A stretch of 17,914 bases of DNA from the NCBI GenBank assembly GCA_025464735.1, contig JAODMX010000338.1, positions 1 to 17,914 on the forward strand, given 5' to 3'. The notes under the pieces were generated by a model that worked only from the letters and a program-made list of their open reading frames with translations, searched no databases and was not told the origin of the DNA. Made by a program: the position numbers and the translations under genes. How positions within the stretch are numbered: the stretch's first letter is position 1; each line of letters begins with the position of its first letter. This document shows, piece by piece, positions 8,119 to 15,253 of the stretch. The DNA is from Frondihabitans sp. Its GTDB lineage: Bacteria > Actinomycetota > Actinomycetes > Actinomycetales > Microbacteriaceae.

Positions 8119-10695
8119 TCACGCGCGGAGATGCGTTCGATGGGGAGAGGCGACTGCGGGCTGCTTTCCGACGGGGGCCAGTGCCGCCGAGAGACCGGTG
8201 GCGGCGATGAACTCCGCCAGAGCTTCGGAGTTGTAGGCCACCGGATCCAGGGAAGCCGGAGCGACAGCCCCTCGGAGGTAGGCGCGCATCCCCTCCGCGA
8301 GAGCGTCATCGGTCTGCTCGACGACATGGATGCCGCTGTCCGGCAGAACGTCGTGCACCGTTTCGAAGTCCACGGAGACGATCGGGAGGTTCAGCGCCGC
8401 CGCCTCGAGGAGCACCATCGGCTGACCTTCGTAACGACTGGAGAGCACGAAGCAGTCGGATGCTTTCATCGCCGGGAGCGGGTTACCCAAGGGGCCATCG
8501 ATGAACGCCACGTCGTGAAGCCCCAACTCGTCGATCTGCGCCTGGAGCGAATCGCGGAGGCCGCCGTGGCCGATGATCAGGAGTCGAGCCCGGGGCGTGT
8601 CTGCGTGAACTAGCGCGAACGCGCGGATGAGCCGAGCCTGGTTCTTCTCGGGGGAGAAGCGGCCGACGGTGACGAACCACGCGGTGTCGCCCTTCGAGTC
8701 GAGTCTCGTGGCCCATTCGGGGACGGCAGGTTCTTCGCCCTCCTCGACGGGGAATGGCGTCTCGAGCAGCTTGACTCGTGCTCGTTCCGCATCGCGAGCC
8801 GGATCCAGCAGATTGTGCGCGCTCTCGATGACCGGCGGCCACAGCAGGTAGTCGGCGAGCCGACGACTGTTGACCGCCGCGAGGCTCCCGGAGACGGAGA
8901 CAAGCGAGTCGTACTGCCCATAGAGCGAGAACACCGCGGGAAGGGTGTGCTTCATCGTGGGCTTGCCGCCCACCAGCCGATCGACTTCGGCGACCATGTC
9001 GTTGTGCAGCCAGATCGCCGTTTGCGATCCCGGTGCGTGCAGCAGGAACGTCGCCCAGAACGGGCCGTAGCCGCTGAAGTCGATCACGTGATCGAACGTG
9101 CTGCTGCCGAAGCAACGCAACCACTCGTCGTCCCAGAGGGCGCGTTGCCGGCGGTCGTCGTGGTGAGCGGTCGGCCGCAGGAGACGCTCGAACATTCGTC
9201 GCCGCAGGTGCTCGACCTTGCTGCCGTTCATGCCGCCTTCGCGGGCGAATTGTCGCGCCGTGGATGCGATGCGAGCCTGATTGACGATCAGCTGCCCGGA
9301 TGCCGTCCGGTTGTAGACGACGGAGACATCGAACCGGTCGTCCGGCAGTGCCTCCAAGAGATTGAGAGCGGACGAGGTGATTCCGTTCGACCAGAGGGCG
9401 CCCAGGTGGATCAGGATGCTCGTGCGGTCGCTCGCGGAAACGTCGCGCACCCGGTAGCCGTCGCGGTAGCCGCGGAAGACGACGTCGATCACGCGCTTGG
9501 CGCTTGTGCCGATGGCGTCGGAGGCGTACCGGGCCTGCCAGTCGTTCCGGACCATCGCGTGCTTACGCGCCTCGTCCGGGTCGCCCTGCTCGAGGATGTC
9601 GGCAGCTACGTCGGCAATCGACGAACGGACGGGGCCGGGAAGTTCGTCGTCTCGGAAGTAGGTCCCCCTCGTCGAGGTGTATGCGTCGGCGTCGGGAGTG
9701 AAGAAGACGAGGGGACGTCCCGTCGCCAGGAAGTCGAAGAAGATCGACGAATAGTCGGTCACGAGGACGTCGGTGATGCCGAGCATCACGTTCGTCGGAA
9801 TGTCGCCGGGCACGAGGATGCGGCGGAGCTCGGTGTTTGCGCGGCTGAACCGCTCCACGATCTGGTGCGTCTTGAGTAGGACGACGTGATCGTCACCGAG
9901 AGCGGCCTGAAGGGTCCGAACCTGGTCGAGCAATGTCGCGACGTCGTCCGTGGGGTCGCCAAACGTCGTACCCTTCCACGTCGGTGCGTACAGGACGATC
10001 CGTCGATGCCCGAGGTGCATGCCCTGTTGGTCGATACGCCGACGGGTCTGAATGCGCTCGTTCGACGTCACGTCCTGGCGGTCGACCCGGGGGTAGCCCT
10101 CCTCGATGATCGCGCCGCGGTAGTGCCCGTCGAGGCGGTAGGCGTGCCGGTACATCTGCTCCGTCATGAAACGGTTCTGCGCGAGCAGGAAGTCGGCCGA
10201 GACGAAGTTCCGGAGAGTGTTGGCCGACTCGAGGGCTCCGCTCGGCATGTCGTAGCCCATGGTCTTCAGCGGCGTACCGTGCCAGGTGTTCAGATACACC
10301 TGGCCGGGACGCTTGCTGAACTCCTGCGGAAACGTCGCGTTGTTGATCAGGTACTCGCTCGTCGCCAGGGCGCGGTAGTAAGCGAGTGTGCCACGGCGAA
10401 CGAACCTGATGCGCTCGTCGTCATCGAACTCGATCTTCGCGGGATGCCGGGGACTACGGTCGTTGACGACCCACACGTGCTCGAAGTGCTGCATGTCGGG
10501 TGTCGCGAGGATCTCCCGGAACAGCGCCTCGGGGTTGTCGAGCACGCCGGATCCGGCGAACGCCTCGTAGAGGATCGTGCTGCGTCGAAGAGGGCGCGAT
10601 CTGAAGTACGCGTGCGCCTCGTAGCGGAGCGCTCGCATCGCCTTTCTCGGGACCTGCCGCAACTTCATGGTCGCCAGTCGACCGGAAGAGCTCAC
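8119..10695 (-). CDS. Bifunctional TagF-like glycerophosphotransferase / GT4 glycosyltransferase
   Basis: An 858-aa cytoplasmic-face envelope enzyme with two modules. Residues about 35-410 are a CDP-glycerol:poly(glycerophosphate) glycerophosphotransferase (TagF-type) domain, with NTWHGTPLK (136-144, including H139), YAPTWKGTTF (236-245), LLKTHQ (273-278) and VTDYSSIFFDF (312-322). Residues about 425-840 are a GT-B glycosyltransferase: an acceptor-side subdomain (425-650) and a GT4-like donor-binding half with GRFSPEKN (678-685) and SSRYEGQPMVLLEA (752-765), whose E756 and E764 form the EX7E motif. Together they imply transfer of alditol-phosphate and sugar units onto a teichoic-acid-like polymer; the substrates are inferred. 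The GTG start lies eight bases after the upstream paralogue's stop, without a clear ribosome site, suggesting coupling. The module order and tandem paralogue suggest a duplication. Confidence 0.85.
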   Translation of the reverse strand: MSSSGRLATMKLRQVPRKAMRALRYEAHAYFRSRPLRRSTILYEAFAGSGVLDNPEALFREILATPDMQHFEHVWVVNDRSPRHPAKIEFDDDERIRFVRRGTLAYYRALATSEYLINNATFPQEFSKRPGQVYLNTWHGTPLKTMGYDMPSGALESANTLRNFVSADFLLAQNRFMTEQMYRHAYRLDGHYRGAIIEEGYPRVDRQDVTSNERIQTRRRIDQQGMHLGHRRIVLYAPTWKGTTFGDPTDDVATLLDQVRTLQAALGDDHVVLLKTHQIVERFSRANTELRRILVPGDIPTNVMLGITDVLVTDYSSIFFDFLATGRPLVFFTPDADAYTSTRGTYFRDDELPGPVRSSIADVAADILEQGDPDEARKHAMVRNDWQARYASDAIGTSAKRVIDVVFRGYRDGYRVRDVSASDRTSILIHLGALWSNGITSSALNLLEALPDDRFDVSVVYNRTASGQLIVNQARIASTARQFAREGGMNGSKVEHLRRRMFERLLRPTAHHDDRRQRALWDDEWLRCFGSSTFDHVIDFSGYGPFWATFLLHAPGSQTAIWLHNDMVAEVDRLVGGKPTMKHTLPAVFSLYGQYDSLVSVSGSLAAVNSRRLADYLLWPPVIESAHNLLDPARDAERARVKLLETPFPVEEGEEPAVPEWATRLDSKGDTAWFVTVGRFSPEKNQARLIRAFALVHADTPRARLLIIGHGGLRDSLQAQIDELGLHDVAFIDGPLGNPLPAMKASDCFVLSSRYEGQPMVLLEAAALNLPIVSVDFETVHDVLPDSGIHVVEQTDDALAEGMRAYLRGAVAPASLDPVAYNSEALAEFIAATGLSAALAPVGKQPAVASPHRTHLRA

Positions 10696-10703
10696 AGAAA
10701 CAT

Positions 10704-12515
10704 CTAAGAATCACCCAGTGTCGTCGTGATGGCCGTCGCGGCGACAGCGGGTGAACGAGCATCGACGATCCGCCCGAACCCGGCTCGCAGGTGTGCAGGA
10801 TCACCGGCGCGCGCGTCAGGTCGATCGGATGTCTCCTCCGGCGCCCAGACCAGGGTCGGGGCGTGGGAGTGCTGGAGAAGCGTGAGCCAGAACGGATCCG
10901 TACCGACGAGGTCGACGACGAGATCGAAGTGGACGCCGGCGAAGATCCGATGCCATTCGTGGTTCCACATTCGATCAAGGATGGCAACGGTCGCGTGGGC
11001 GTCGTCGTGACCGCGGCGGTTCTCGGCCCTGCGCCGGAACCACGCTCGCAGCGGTGTCTCAAGGCGACCCTGGCGGACGAACTGCCGGATCCGGGGGTCG
11101 ATCCGCGCCTGCGCATCGAGGTACCAGGCCTGCCGGGAGTCTGACAGCACCACCGAGACGTCGACCCCGTCGAGATCGAGACGGTCGAGCAGGTCGATGG
11201 CCTCGTCGAGTCGCTTCGCCGAGACCGACGAGGGGAGTGCGGCCAGGAGTCGCTTGCGGCCCGGGTTGCGAGGCTCGTCGGAAGGTCGGGAGTCGCCACC
11301 GAAAACGGCGTCGATGACGCGCCGGGCGGCACCGCCGTCGTCGTGCGACGTCAGTTCGCGCCGCATCCTGTCGTGGTTCGCCCCCAGGTCTTCACCGCGG
11401 GCCTCGAGACGCAGGATCTCTGTGGCCGTGTCCGCGATCGACCGCACCACCGGTCCCGGCCACGTTTCGGGCTCGAGGTACAGGCCGCGGTAGCCGGTGT
11501 AGTCGGCGATGTCCGGGGTGAAGAACACGATCGGTCGCCTCATGACGAGAAAGTCGAAGAACACGCTCGAATAGTCGGTGACGAGGACATCCGACGCGGC
11601 GAGCACGAGATTCGTCGGCAGGTCGTTGGGGACGAGGAGGCCCGCGGCGGCCCGTTGGCCGACTGCGAAACGGTGCACGACCTGGTGCGTCTTCAGCAGC
11701 ACGACGTGGTCGGGGCCGAGCGCCTCCTGCAGCTGGAAGGCGCGCGTGATGAGCTCGGCCGCGTCGTCTTCCGGGGCGACGAACGAGGTGCCCTTCCAGG
11801 TCGGTGCCCAGAGGACGACTCTTCGACCGTCGATGTCGAGGCCACGCTCGCGAAGGAGATCGCGAGCCGTCGATGCGGTGCGCTCGCCGCCGTGTTGCCG
11901 GTCGATCCGTGGGGACCCGACCTCCAGGATCCGGCCCTCGAAGACGCCGTCGAGACGGTGTGCCCGCCCGAAGAGCGTTGCGGAGGTGTAGTCGTTCGGC
12001 GAGACGAGGACGTCGGCGTGGAGGAAGTTCCGCAGCACGTTGGCCACCCTGTAGGCGGGGTCGCCGATGTCGTACCCCATCTTCTTCAGCGGGGTGCCGT
12101 GCCAGGTGTTGACGTAGATCTGACCGTCCCGCCGGGCGAACTGTCGGTCGAAGGTGGCGTTGCTGATCAGATACTGCGAGGTGAGGAGTGCCCGCGTGTG
12201 GGCGATGCTCCCGGTTGTGACGAACCGGACCCGACGATCGTGCGCGAACTCGGCCTGGATCCTCCGGTTGTCGTTCTCGTCGGAGAGCGACCAGACGTGC
12301 CGGAGTCGCGAGTGACGGCTGTCGCGAAGGAGTTCGCGGAAGAGCGCCTCGGGGTTGCAGAGCACGCCGTTGCCGTTGAACGACTCGTAGAACACGGTGT
12401 CGCGCCTGAGCGGCGCTGAACGGAAGCGGGCGCGGCGGCTGTCGTCAGAGAGACGGTCGGCACGACGCCGCACGGCCCGCCAGCGCCGCCGGAAGAGCGA
12501 CGCGGGGGAGACCAT
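10704..12515 (-). CDS. TagF-like glycerophosphotransferase with incomplete GT-B C-terminus
   Basis: A 603-aa paralogue of the adjacent 858-aa enzyme, collinear with it almost without gaps for the first 340 residues: WHGTPLK starts at 138 in both, APTWKG at 237 and DYSS at 314. The TagF-type catalytic motifs, including H139, are therefore intact and polyol-phosphate transferase activity is likely. After about residue 420 it keeps a recognisable counterpart of the acceptor-side GT-B subdomain (VDVSVVL, RQFVRQGRLE, WNHEWHRIF, DPFWLTLLQHS) but stops near residue 603, with no GRFSPEKN or EX7E segment. The GT4 donor-binding half is missing, so glycosyl transfer is not expected. The ATG at 12515 lacks a clear Shine-Dalgarno and follows TACCAT closely, so a near-leaderless message is possible. 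It is the first gene of the minus-strand block. Confidence 0.83.
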   Translation of the reverse strand: MVSPASLFRRRWRAVRRRADRLSDDSRRARFRSAPLRRDTVFYESFNGNGVLCNPEALFRELLRDSRHSRLRHVWSLSDENDNRRIQAEFAHDRRVRFVTTGSIAHTRALLTSQYLISNATFDRQFARRDGQIYVNTWHGTPLKKMGYDIGDPAYRVANVLRNFLHADVLVSPNDYTSATLFGRAHRLDGVFEGRILEVGSPRIDRQHGGERTASTARDLLRERGLDIDGRRVVLWAPTWKGTSFVAPEDDAAELITRAFQLQEALGPDHVVLLKTHQVVHRFAVGQRAAAGLLVPNDLPTNLVLAASDVLVTDYSSVFFDFLVMRRPIVFFTPDIADYTGYRGLYLEPETWPGPVVRSIADTATEILRLEARGEDLGANHDRMRRELTSHDDGGAARRVIDAVFGGDSRPSDEPRNPGRKRLLAALPSSVSAKRLDEAIDLLDRLDLDGVDVSVVLSDSRQAWYLDAQARIDPRIRQFVRQGRLETPLRAWFRRRAENRRGHDDAHATVAILDRMWNHEWHRIFAGVHFDLVVDLVGTDPFWLTLLQHSHAPTLVWAPEETSDRPDARAGDPAHLRAGFGRIVDARSPAVAATAITTTLGDS

Positions 12516-12566
12516 GACATGGAATGGTACGCGGTCGACCTAGGCACGAGCTGCCCGCACCTGCTG

Positions 12567-12590
12567 CTCGCGCGTGCCACTCGCGCGTGC
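12567..12590. repeat. Two 11-bp direct repeats in a divergent promoter region
   Basis: CTCGCGCGTGC occurs at 12567-12577 and again at 12580-12590, a 13-bp period, between the divergent starts of the TagF-like gene and the PopR-like regulator. It lies just beside the palindrome at 12598-12614. A protein-binding role is possible but unsupported beyond the repetition. Confidence 0.45.
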
Positions 12591-12597
12591 TGCCGCG

Positions 12598-12614
12598 TTC
12601 TGCTGAGAGCAGAA
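12598..12614. promoter_or_regulatory. PopR/ClgR-type palindrome upstream of the regulator gene
   Basis: TTCTGCTGAGAGCAGAA is a perfect palindrome of 7-bp arms around GAG. As I recall, the Streptomyces PopR site is TTCTGCC-N3-GGCAGAA, so this differs only in the innermost arm base. It sits about 52 nt before the regulator's GTG, and the related palindrome at 14393-14407 sits before the clpP operon. Autoregulation is inferred. Confidence 0.7.
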
Positions 12615-12666
12615 TGGACTGGGCCCGGAGGGCTCTGGCTGGTTTGCTGACGGAATGGGAGACACG

Positions 12667-13020
12667 GTGACCATCGAACCGCTCTGGCGTGAAGTGCTCG
12701 GGCGTCGATTGCGCGCCATCCGTCTCGCCCGCGGGGAACGGCTGGTCGAGACGGCCGCTCGGGCCGGGATCTCTCCGCAGTATCTGTCCGAGATCGAGCG
12801 TGGCCGCAAGGAGCCCTCAAGCGAGATGGTCGCCGCCATCGCCGGCGCGCTGGGCATCATGCTCGTCGACCTCACCGCTCGGGTCACGGCCGACCTTCGT
12901 CGCGGTGCCGTCGTCGTCGACCTGCGCGCGTCCGCCGACGAGTTCACCCTGTTCGCCGGGCCTGACCTCGCGCTCGACTCCGCCGGATCCGACTCCGCCT
13001 TCTTCGCCATCGCCGCCTGA
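12667..13020 (+). CDS. popR-like: PopR/ClgR-type XRE regulator of clp genes
   Basis: A 117-aa XRE-family helix-turn-helix protein. Residues about 10-72 form the HTH domain, and ISPQYLSEIERGRKEPSSEM (35-54) closely follows the VSLGYLSEVERGQKEASSEL recognition region of actinobacterial ClgR/PopR, activators of clp protease genes. The C-terminus ends AFFAIAA; ClgR and PopR also end in an Ala-Ala degron recognised by Clp protease, so this protein is probably itself a ClpP substrate. It is convergent with a clpP pair, and related palindromes lie upstream of both. I prefer the GTG at 12667 because GGGAG (12657-12661) precedes it at normal spacing; an in-frame ATG at 12655 would add four residues but has no ribosome site. 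Confidence 0.8.
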   Translation: MTIEPLWREVLGRRLRAIRLARGERLVETAARAGISPQYLSEIERGRKEPSSEMVAAIAGALGIMLVDLTARVTADLRRGAVVVDLRASADEFTLFAGPDLALDSAGSDSAFFAIAA

Positions 13021-13033
13021 CCGGAGGCCGCTC

Positions 13034-13103
13034 GCTCAACCCTCGCCGTCGGCTGTCGCGGTGGTCCTAGGACCACCGCCGCGGCCGGTGGCGAGGGTTT
13101 AGC
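13034..13103. repeat. 72-bp palindromic repeat, copy 2
   Basis: The same element as at 594-665, centred on CCTAGG (13066-13071), between the convergent PopR-like and clpP genes. The left arm matches the three-copy consensus at all but one base (C for A at 13037), while the right arm carries five substitutions (within 13080-13090). The ends CGCT and AGCG are intact. Confidence 0.9.
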
Positions 13104-13116
13104 GGTGGGCGGGCAC

Positions 13117-13725
13117 CTACCTCGCCGCCAGGGCCGCGGGCGCAGCGGTCAGGATCGCGTCGATCAGGCCGTAGTCGCGCGCCGCGGCCGCGGTGAAGAT
13201 GCGGTCGCGGTCGGTGTCTTTGCGCAGGGCGGTGACTGTTTGGCCGGTGTGGCGGGAGAGGAGATCCTCGATGTCGGTTCGGATCCGGACCAGTTCGTCC
13301 GCCTGCAGGATCAGGTCGGGGATGGTGCCCCGGCCCTGGCCGGCCGGCTGATGCAGCACGATGCGCGCGTGGGGGAGCGCGGCCCGACGCCCTGGCTCGC
13401 CCGACGCGAGGAGGACGGCTCCGGCCGCGATCGCCTCACCGACACAGGTCGTCGCTACCGGCGAGCTGATGAACTGGATCGTGTCGTAGACGGCGAGCAT
13501 CGCTGACAGGTCGCCGCCCTCGCAGTTGACGTAGAGGTTGATCTCCTGCCCGGGGCTGTTCGACTCGAGGTGCAGGAGCTGCGCGATGAGGGCGTTCGCG
13601 ACTCCCGCGTCGATGGCGGTGCCGAGGTAGATGATGCGCTCGGTGAGCAGGTGCGAGTAGACATCCATCACCCGGTCGCCGCGCGGGCTCTCGGCGATGA
13701 CGCTGGGGATCGTGTAGCTCGTCAT
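13117..13725 (-). CDS. clpP4-like: ClpP-like subunit lacking the catalytic serine
   Basis: A 202-aa ClpP-fold protein. The conserved pocket segment reads CVGEAIAAGAVLLASG (94-109) where active ClpPs have CVGQAASMGAVLLAAG, so the nucleophile position is Ala100 (codon GCG at 13428-13426) instead of Ser. H125 (RIVLHQP) and D174 (DTDRDRIF) are retained, and the oxyanion strand is changed to NCEGGD. It is probably catalytically inactive and structural or regulatory, like ClpR in plants and cyanobacteria. The ATG at 13725 overlaps the stop of the upstream clpP by four bases (ATGA), implying coupled synthesis and mixed rings. Length and fold are otherwise normal. The 72-bp palindrome follows its stop by 13 bp. 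Confidence 0.85.
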   Translation of the reverse strand: MTSYTIPSVIAESPRGDRVMDVYSHLLTERIIYLGTAIDAGVANALIAQLLHLESNSPGQEINLYVNCEGGDLSAMLAVYDTIQFISSPVATTCVGEAIAAGAVLLASGEPGRRAALPHARIVLHQPAGQGRGTIPDLILQADELVRIRTDIEDLLSRHTGQTVTALRKDTDRDRIFTAAAARDYGLIDAILTAAPAALAAR

Positions 13726-14336
13726 CGCGCGATCCCGATCCCGACGTGGTGCCGCCTGGCCGGCATCACCTGGTCGAACGAGTCGACGACCTGGTCGATG
13801 AAGCCGTAGTCGAGGGCCTCGGTGGCTGAGTACCAGCGGTCGTGGAGGGAGTCCTCGAAGATGCGCTCCATCGACTGGCCTGTGTCTTCGGCGATGAGGC
13901 CCAGGGTCGTGTCGCGGGTGTATCGCAGATCCGCCGCCTGCACCTCGACCTCGACGGCGGAACCGCCGATTCCCGCGGATCCCTGGTGCATCAGGATCCG
14001 GGAGTGCGGCAGAGCGAACCGCTTCCCCTTCGTCCCCGCCGAGAGCAGGAACTGCCCGGCGCTGCAGGCGAGCCCGACCGCCAGGGTCGACACGTCGCAC
14101 GGGACGAGGTTCATCACGTCGCGAATGGCGAGCATTGAGGGGACGGACCCGCCGGGCGAGTGGATCCAGAGGGCGATGTCGGTCACGATGTCGTCGGCCG
14201 CGAGCGTGAGCAGCTGCGACGTGATCAGCATTCCGTTGTCGTCGTTGAGCACACCGTCGAGGACGACGACCCGCTGGTGCAGGAGTTGCTGCCTGATCTG
14301 CTCCGTGAAGAACGGAGGTCTCGTGTCTTCTGTCAT
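13722..14336 (-). CDS. clpP3-like: ATP-dependent Clp protease proteolytic subunit (active)
   Basis: A 204-aa ClpP serine peptidase with the full triad: S92 in GLACSAGQFLL, H117 in RILMHQG, and D166 in LHDRWYSATEAL. SPGGS (60-64) forms the oxyanion strand. ClpP forms a barrel of two rings and degrades proteins fed by Clp ATPases in the cytosol. This pair resembles Streptomyces clpP3-clpP4, the operon under PopR, more than the housekeeping clpP1-clpP2 set, because it sits with a PopR-like gene instead of tig and clpX. The start at 14336 has no clear ribosome site. The PopR-type palindrome at 14393-14407 lies 57 nt upstream, a position suited to an activator. It heads a two-gene operon by a four-base overlap. 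Confidence 0.93.
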   Translation of the reverse strand: MTEDTRPPFFTEQIRQQLLHQRVVVLDGVLNDDNGMLITSQLLTLAADDIVTDIALWIHSPGGSVPSMLAIRDVMNLVPCDVSTLAVGLACSAGQFLLSAGTKGKRFALPHSRILMHQGSAGIGGSAVEVEVQAADLRYTRDTTLGLIAEDTGQSMERIFEDSLHDRWYSATEALDYGFIDQVVDSFDQVMPARRHHVGIGIAR

Positions 14337-14392
14337 GCGGCCAGTCTGCGGAGCGCGAGCGGCGCCTGTCGCGCGGTCCTGCTGAGGGCCGC

Positions 14393-14407
14393 TCTGCCTG
14401 TGGCAGA
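14393..14407. promoter_or_regulatory. PopR-type palindrome upstream of the clpP operon
   Basis: TCTGCC-TGT-GGCAGA is a perfect 15-bp palindrome; extending by one base on each side gives CTCTGCC-TGT-GGCAGAA, one mismatch from the PopR site TTCTGCC-N3-GGCAGAA as I recall it. It ends 57 nt before the first clpP start. A weaker relative with CTGCTGAGGGC lies at about 14378-14390, so there may be a tandem pair of sites. Confidence 0.75.
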
Positions 14408-14443
14408 ACCGGGGCCGGAGGCGAGCCGGCTACTGCCCGACGG

Positions 14444-14737
14444 TCAGCGTGAGGTCGACAGCGTCACCGTGACGCCGACGACGTCGCCCACGTCGATCGA
14501 TTCGGCGAGCTGCACGGCCTTCTTGACGGGCACGATGTAGGCGCCGTCCTTCGGCCACAGCGACGTGGTGACCTCGGTTTCGCCGATGCGGACTGTGACC
14601 GGGATCATGCCCCACCCGTAGGTGACGGCGGCCGCGACCGCGGCGATCTCGGCACTCTCTTCGTCGGGCACCGTCACGAAGTGGAACGGCGCAGGACCTC
14701 GCCAGAACCACACCGGCCCGCTGAACTCCAGCTCCAT
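14444..14737 (-). CDS. DUF1905 domain protein
   Basis: A 97-aa soluble protein that matches DUF1905 over nearly its full length: MELEFSGPVWFWRGPAPFHF at the start, the AVTYGWGMIPVTVRIGE segment in the middle (about 36-52), and SLWPKDGAYIVPVKKAVQ (about 58-75). Family members form small beta-rich domains of about 95 residues with no established function; some are fused to YdeI/OmpD-associated domains. I chose the ATG at 14737, preceded by GGTAGGGTGG; an in-frame GTG at 14746 would add three residues. It stands alone between the clpP promoter region and the third copy of the palindromic repeat, which lies just upstream of it. Confidence 0.85.
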   Translation of the reverse strand: MELEFSGPVWFWRGPAPFHFVTVPDEESAEIAAVAAAVTYGWGMIPVTVRIGETEVTTSLWPKDGAYIVPVKKAVQLAESIDVGDVVGVTVTLSTSR

Positions 14738-14756
14738 GGCCGCCACCCTACCGCTC

Positions 14757-14828
14757 CGCTAAACCCTCGCCGTCGGCTGTCGCGGTGGTCCGAGGACCAC
14801 CGCGACAACCGATGCTGTGGGTTTAGCG
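14757..14828. repeat. 72-bp palindromic repeat, copy 3
   Basis: The same element as copies 1 and 2, with centre CCGAGG at 14790-14795. The left arm differs from the consensus only at the central base; the right arm has five substitutions within 14808-14819. The outer CGCT/AGCG ends are intact. It lies 20 bp upstream of the DUF1905 start and 15 bp from the broken end of the methyltransferase remnant. Confidence 0.88.
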
Positions 14829-14843
14829 ACGCCGGAGGCAGGG

Positions 14844-15161
14844 TCAGGCCTGCGCGGTCGGCCGCACCACGAGGTCGGCACTGTCTCGTTCGATGCTCGA
14901 CGAGTCGCCATGGATCCAGCGGACCGCCTCGCCGCCGGGCCTGGTGGTGGCGATGCCGAGCATGTTGGCCGACGGGTCGATGCCGGTGACGGAGCGGCCC
15001 GGCTTTGCGAGGGTGACGGTCAGGAGGCCGGTGCCGCAGCCGAGATCGATGATGGCGCGCGCATCGAAGTCGTCGGCCAGGGCACGGGTTCGGTCGGTCG
15101 CGGCGCGGACCGCGCACCGCCTGCCGCGCGCAATCCAGGCCGGCTTTCCGGTGTGGGCCAA
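14844..15161 (-). pseudogene. Truncated SAM-dependent methyltransferase remnant
   Basis: A 105-aa open frame with motif I of class I methyltransferases, IIDLGCGTGLLTVTLA (37-52), then GIDPSANML (59-67), which binds the SAM ribose. Intact relatives are usually 230 to 260 aa; here the frame ends near motif IV (ADLVVRPTAQA), where relatives read like DLVVMTGNVAQ, so about half the fold and all substrate-binding parts are missing. The N-terminus has only a TTG start at 15161 with an in-frame stop upstream at 15174-15176; another frame just upstream reads SLDHEVN, which may be the lost N-terminus after a frameshift. It is almost certainly non-functional. The break lies 15 bp from palindrome copy 3. 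Confidence 0.75.
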
Positions 15162-15253
15162 TTGACTTCGTGGTCAAGCGACCCGATCGGCAAAGGCGAA
15201 CCCTTCCAGACGGTCGGCCGCCCCCGGTTCGGGCAGGCGGATAGGTTGAAGGC

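Noticed and set aside
8815..9879. A 354-aa plus-strand open frame opposite the TagF/GT4 gene
   Set aside because: The minus-strand gene has clear catalytic motifs over this region; the plus-strand frame is compositionally an antisense shadow.
11343..12419. A 358-aa plus-strand open frame opposite the second TagF-like gene
   Set aside because: Same reasoning: the opposite strand carries conserved TagF motifs throughout and this frame has none.
13725..14100. N-terminal extension of the second ClpP to 14100
   Set aside because: It overlaps the first clpP in another frame and reads as Arg/Gly-rich shadow; the ATGA overlap at 13725 gives a normal ClpP length.
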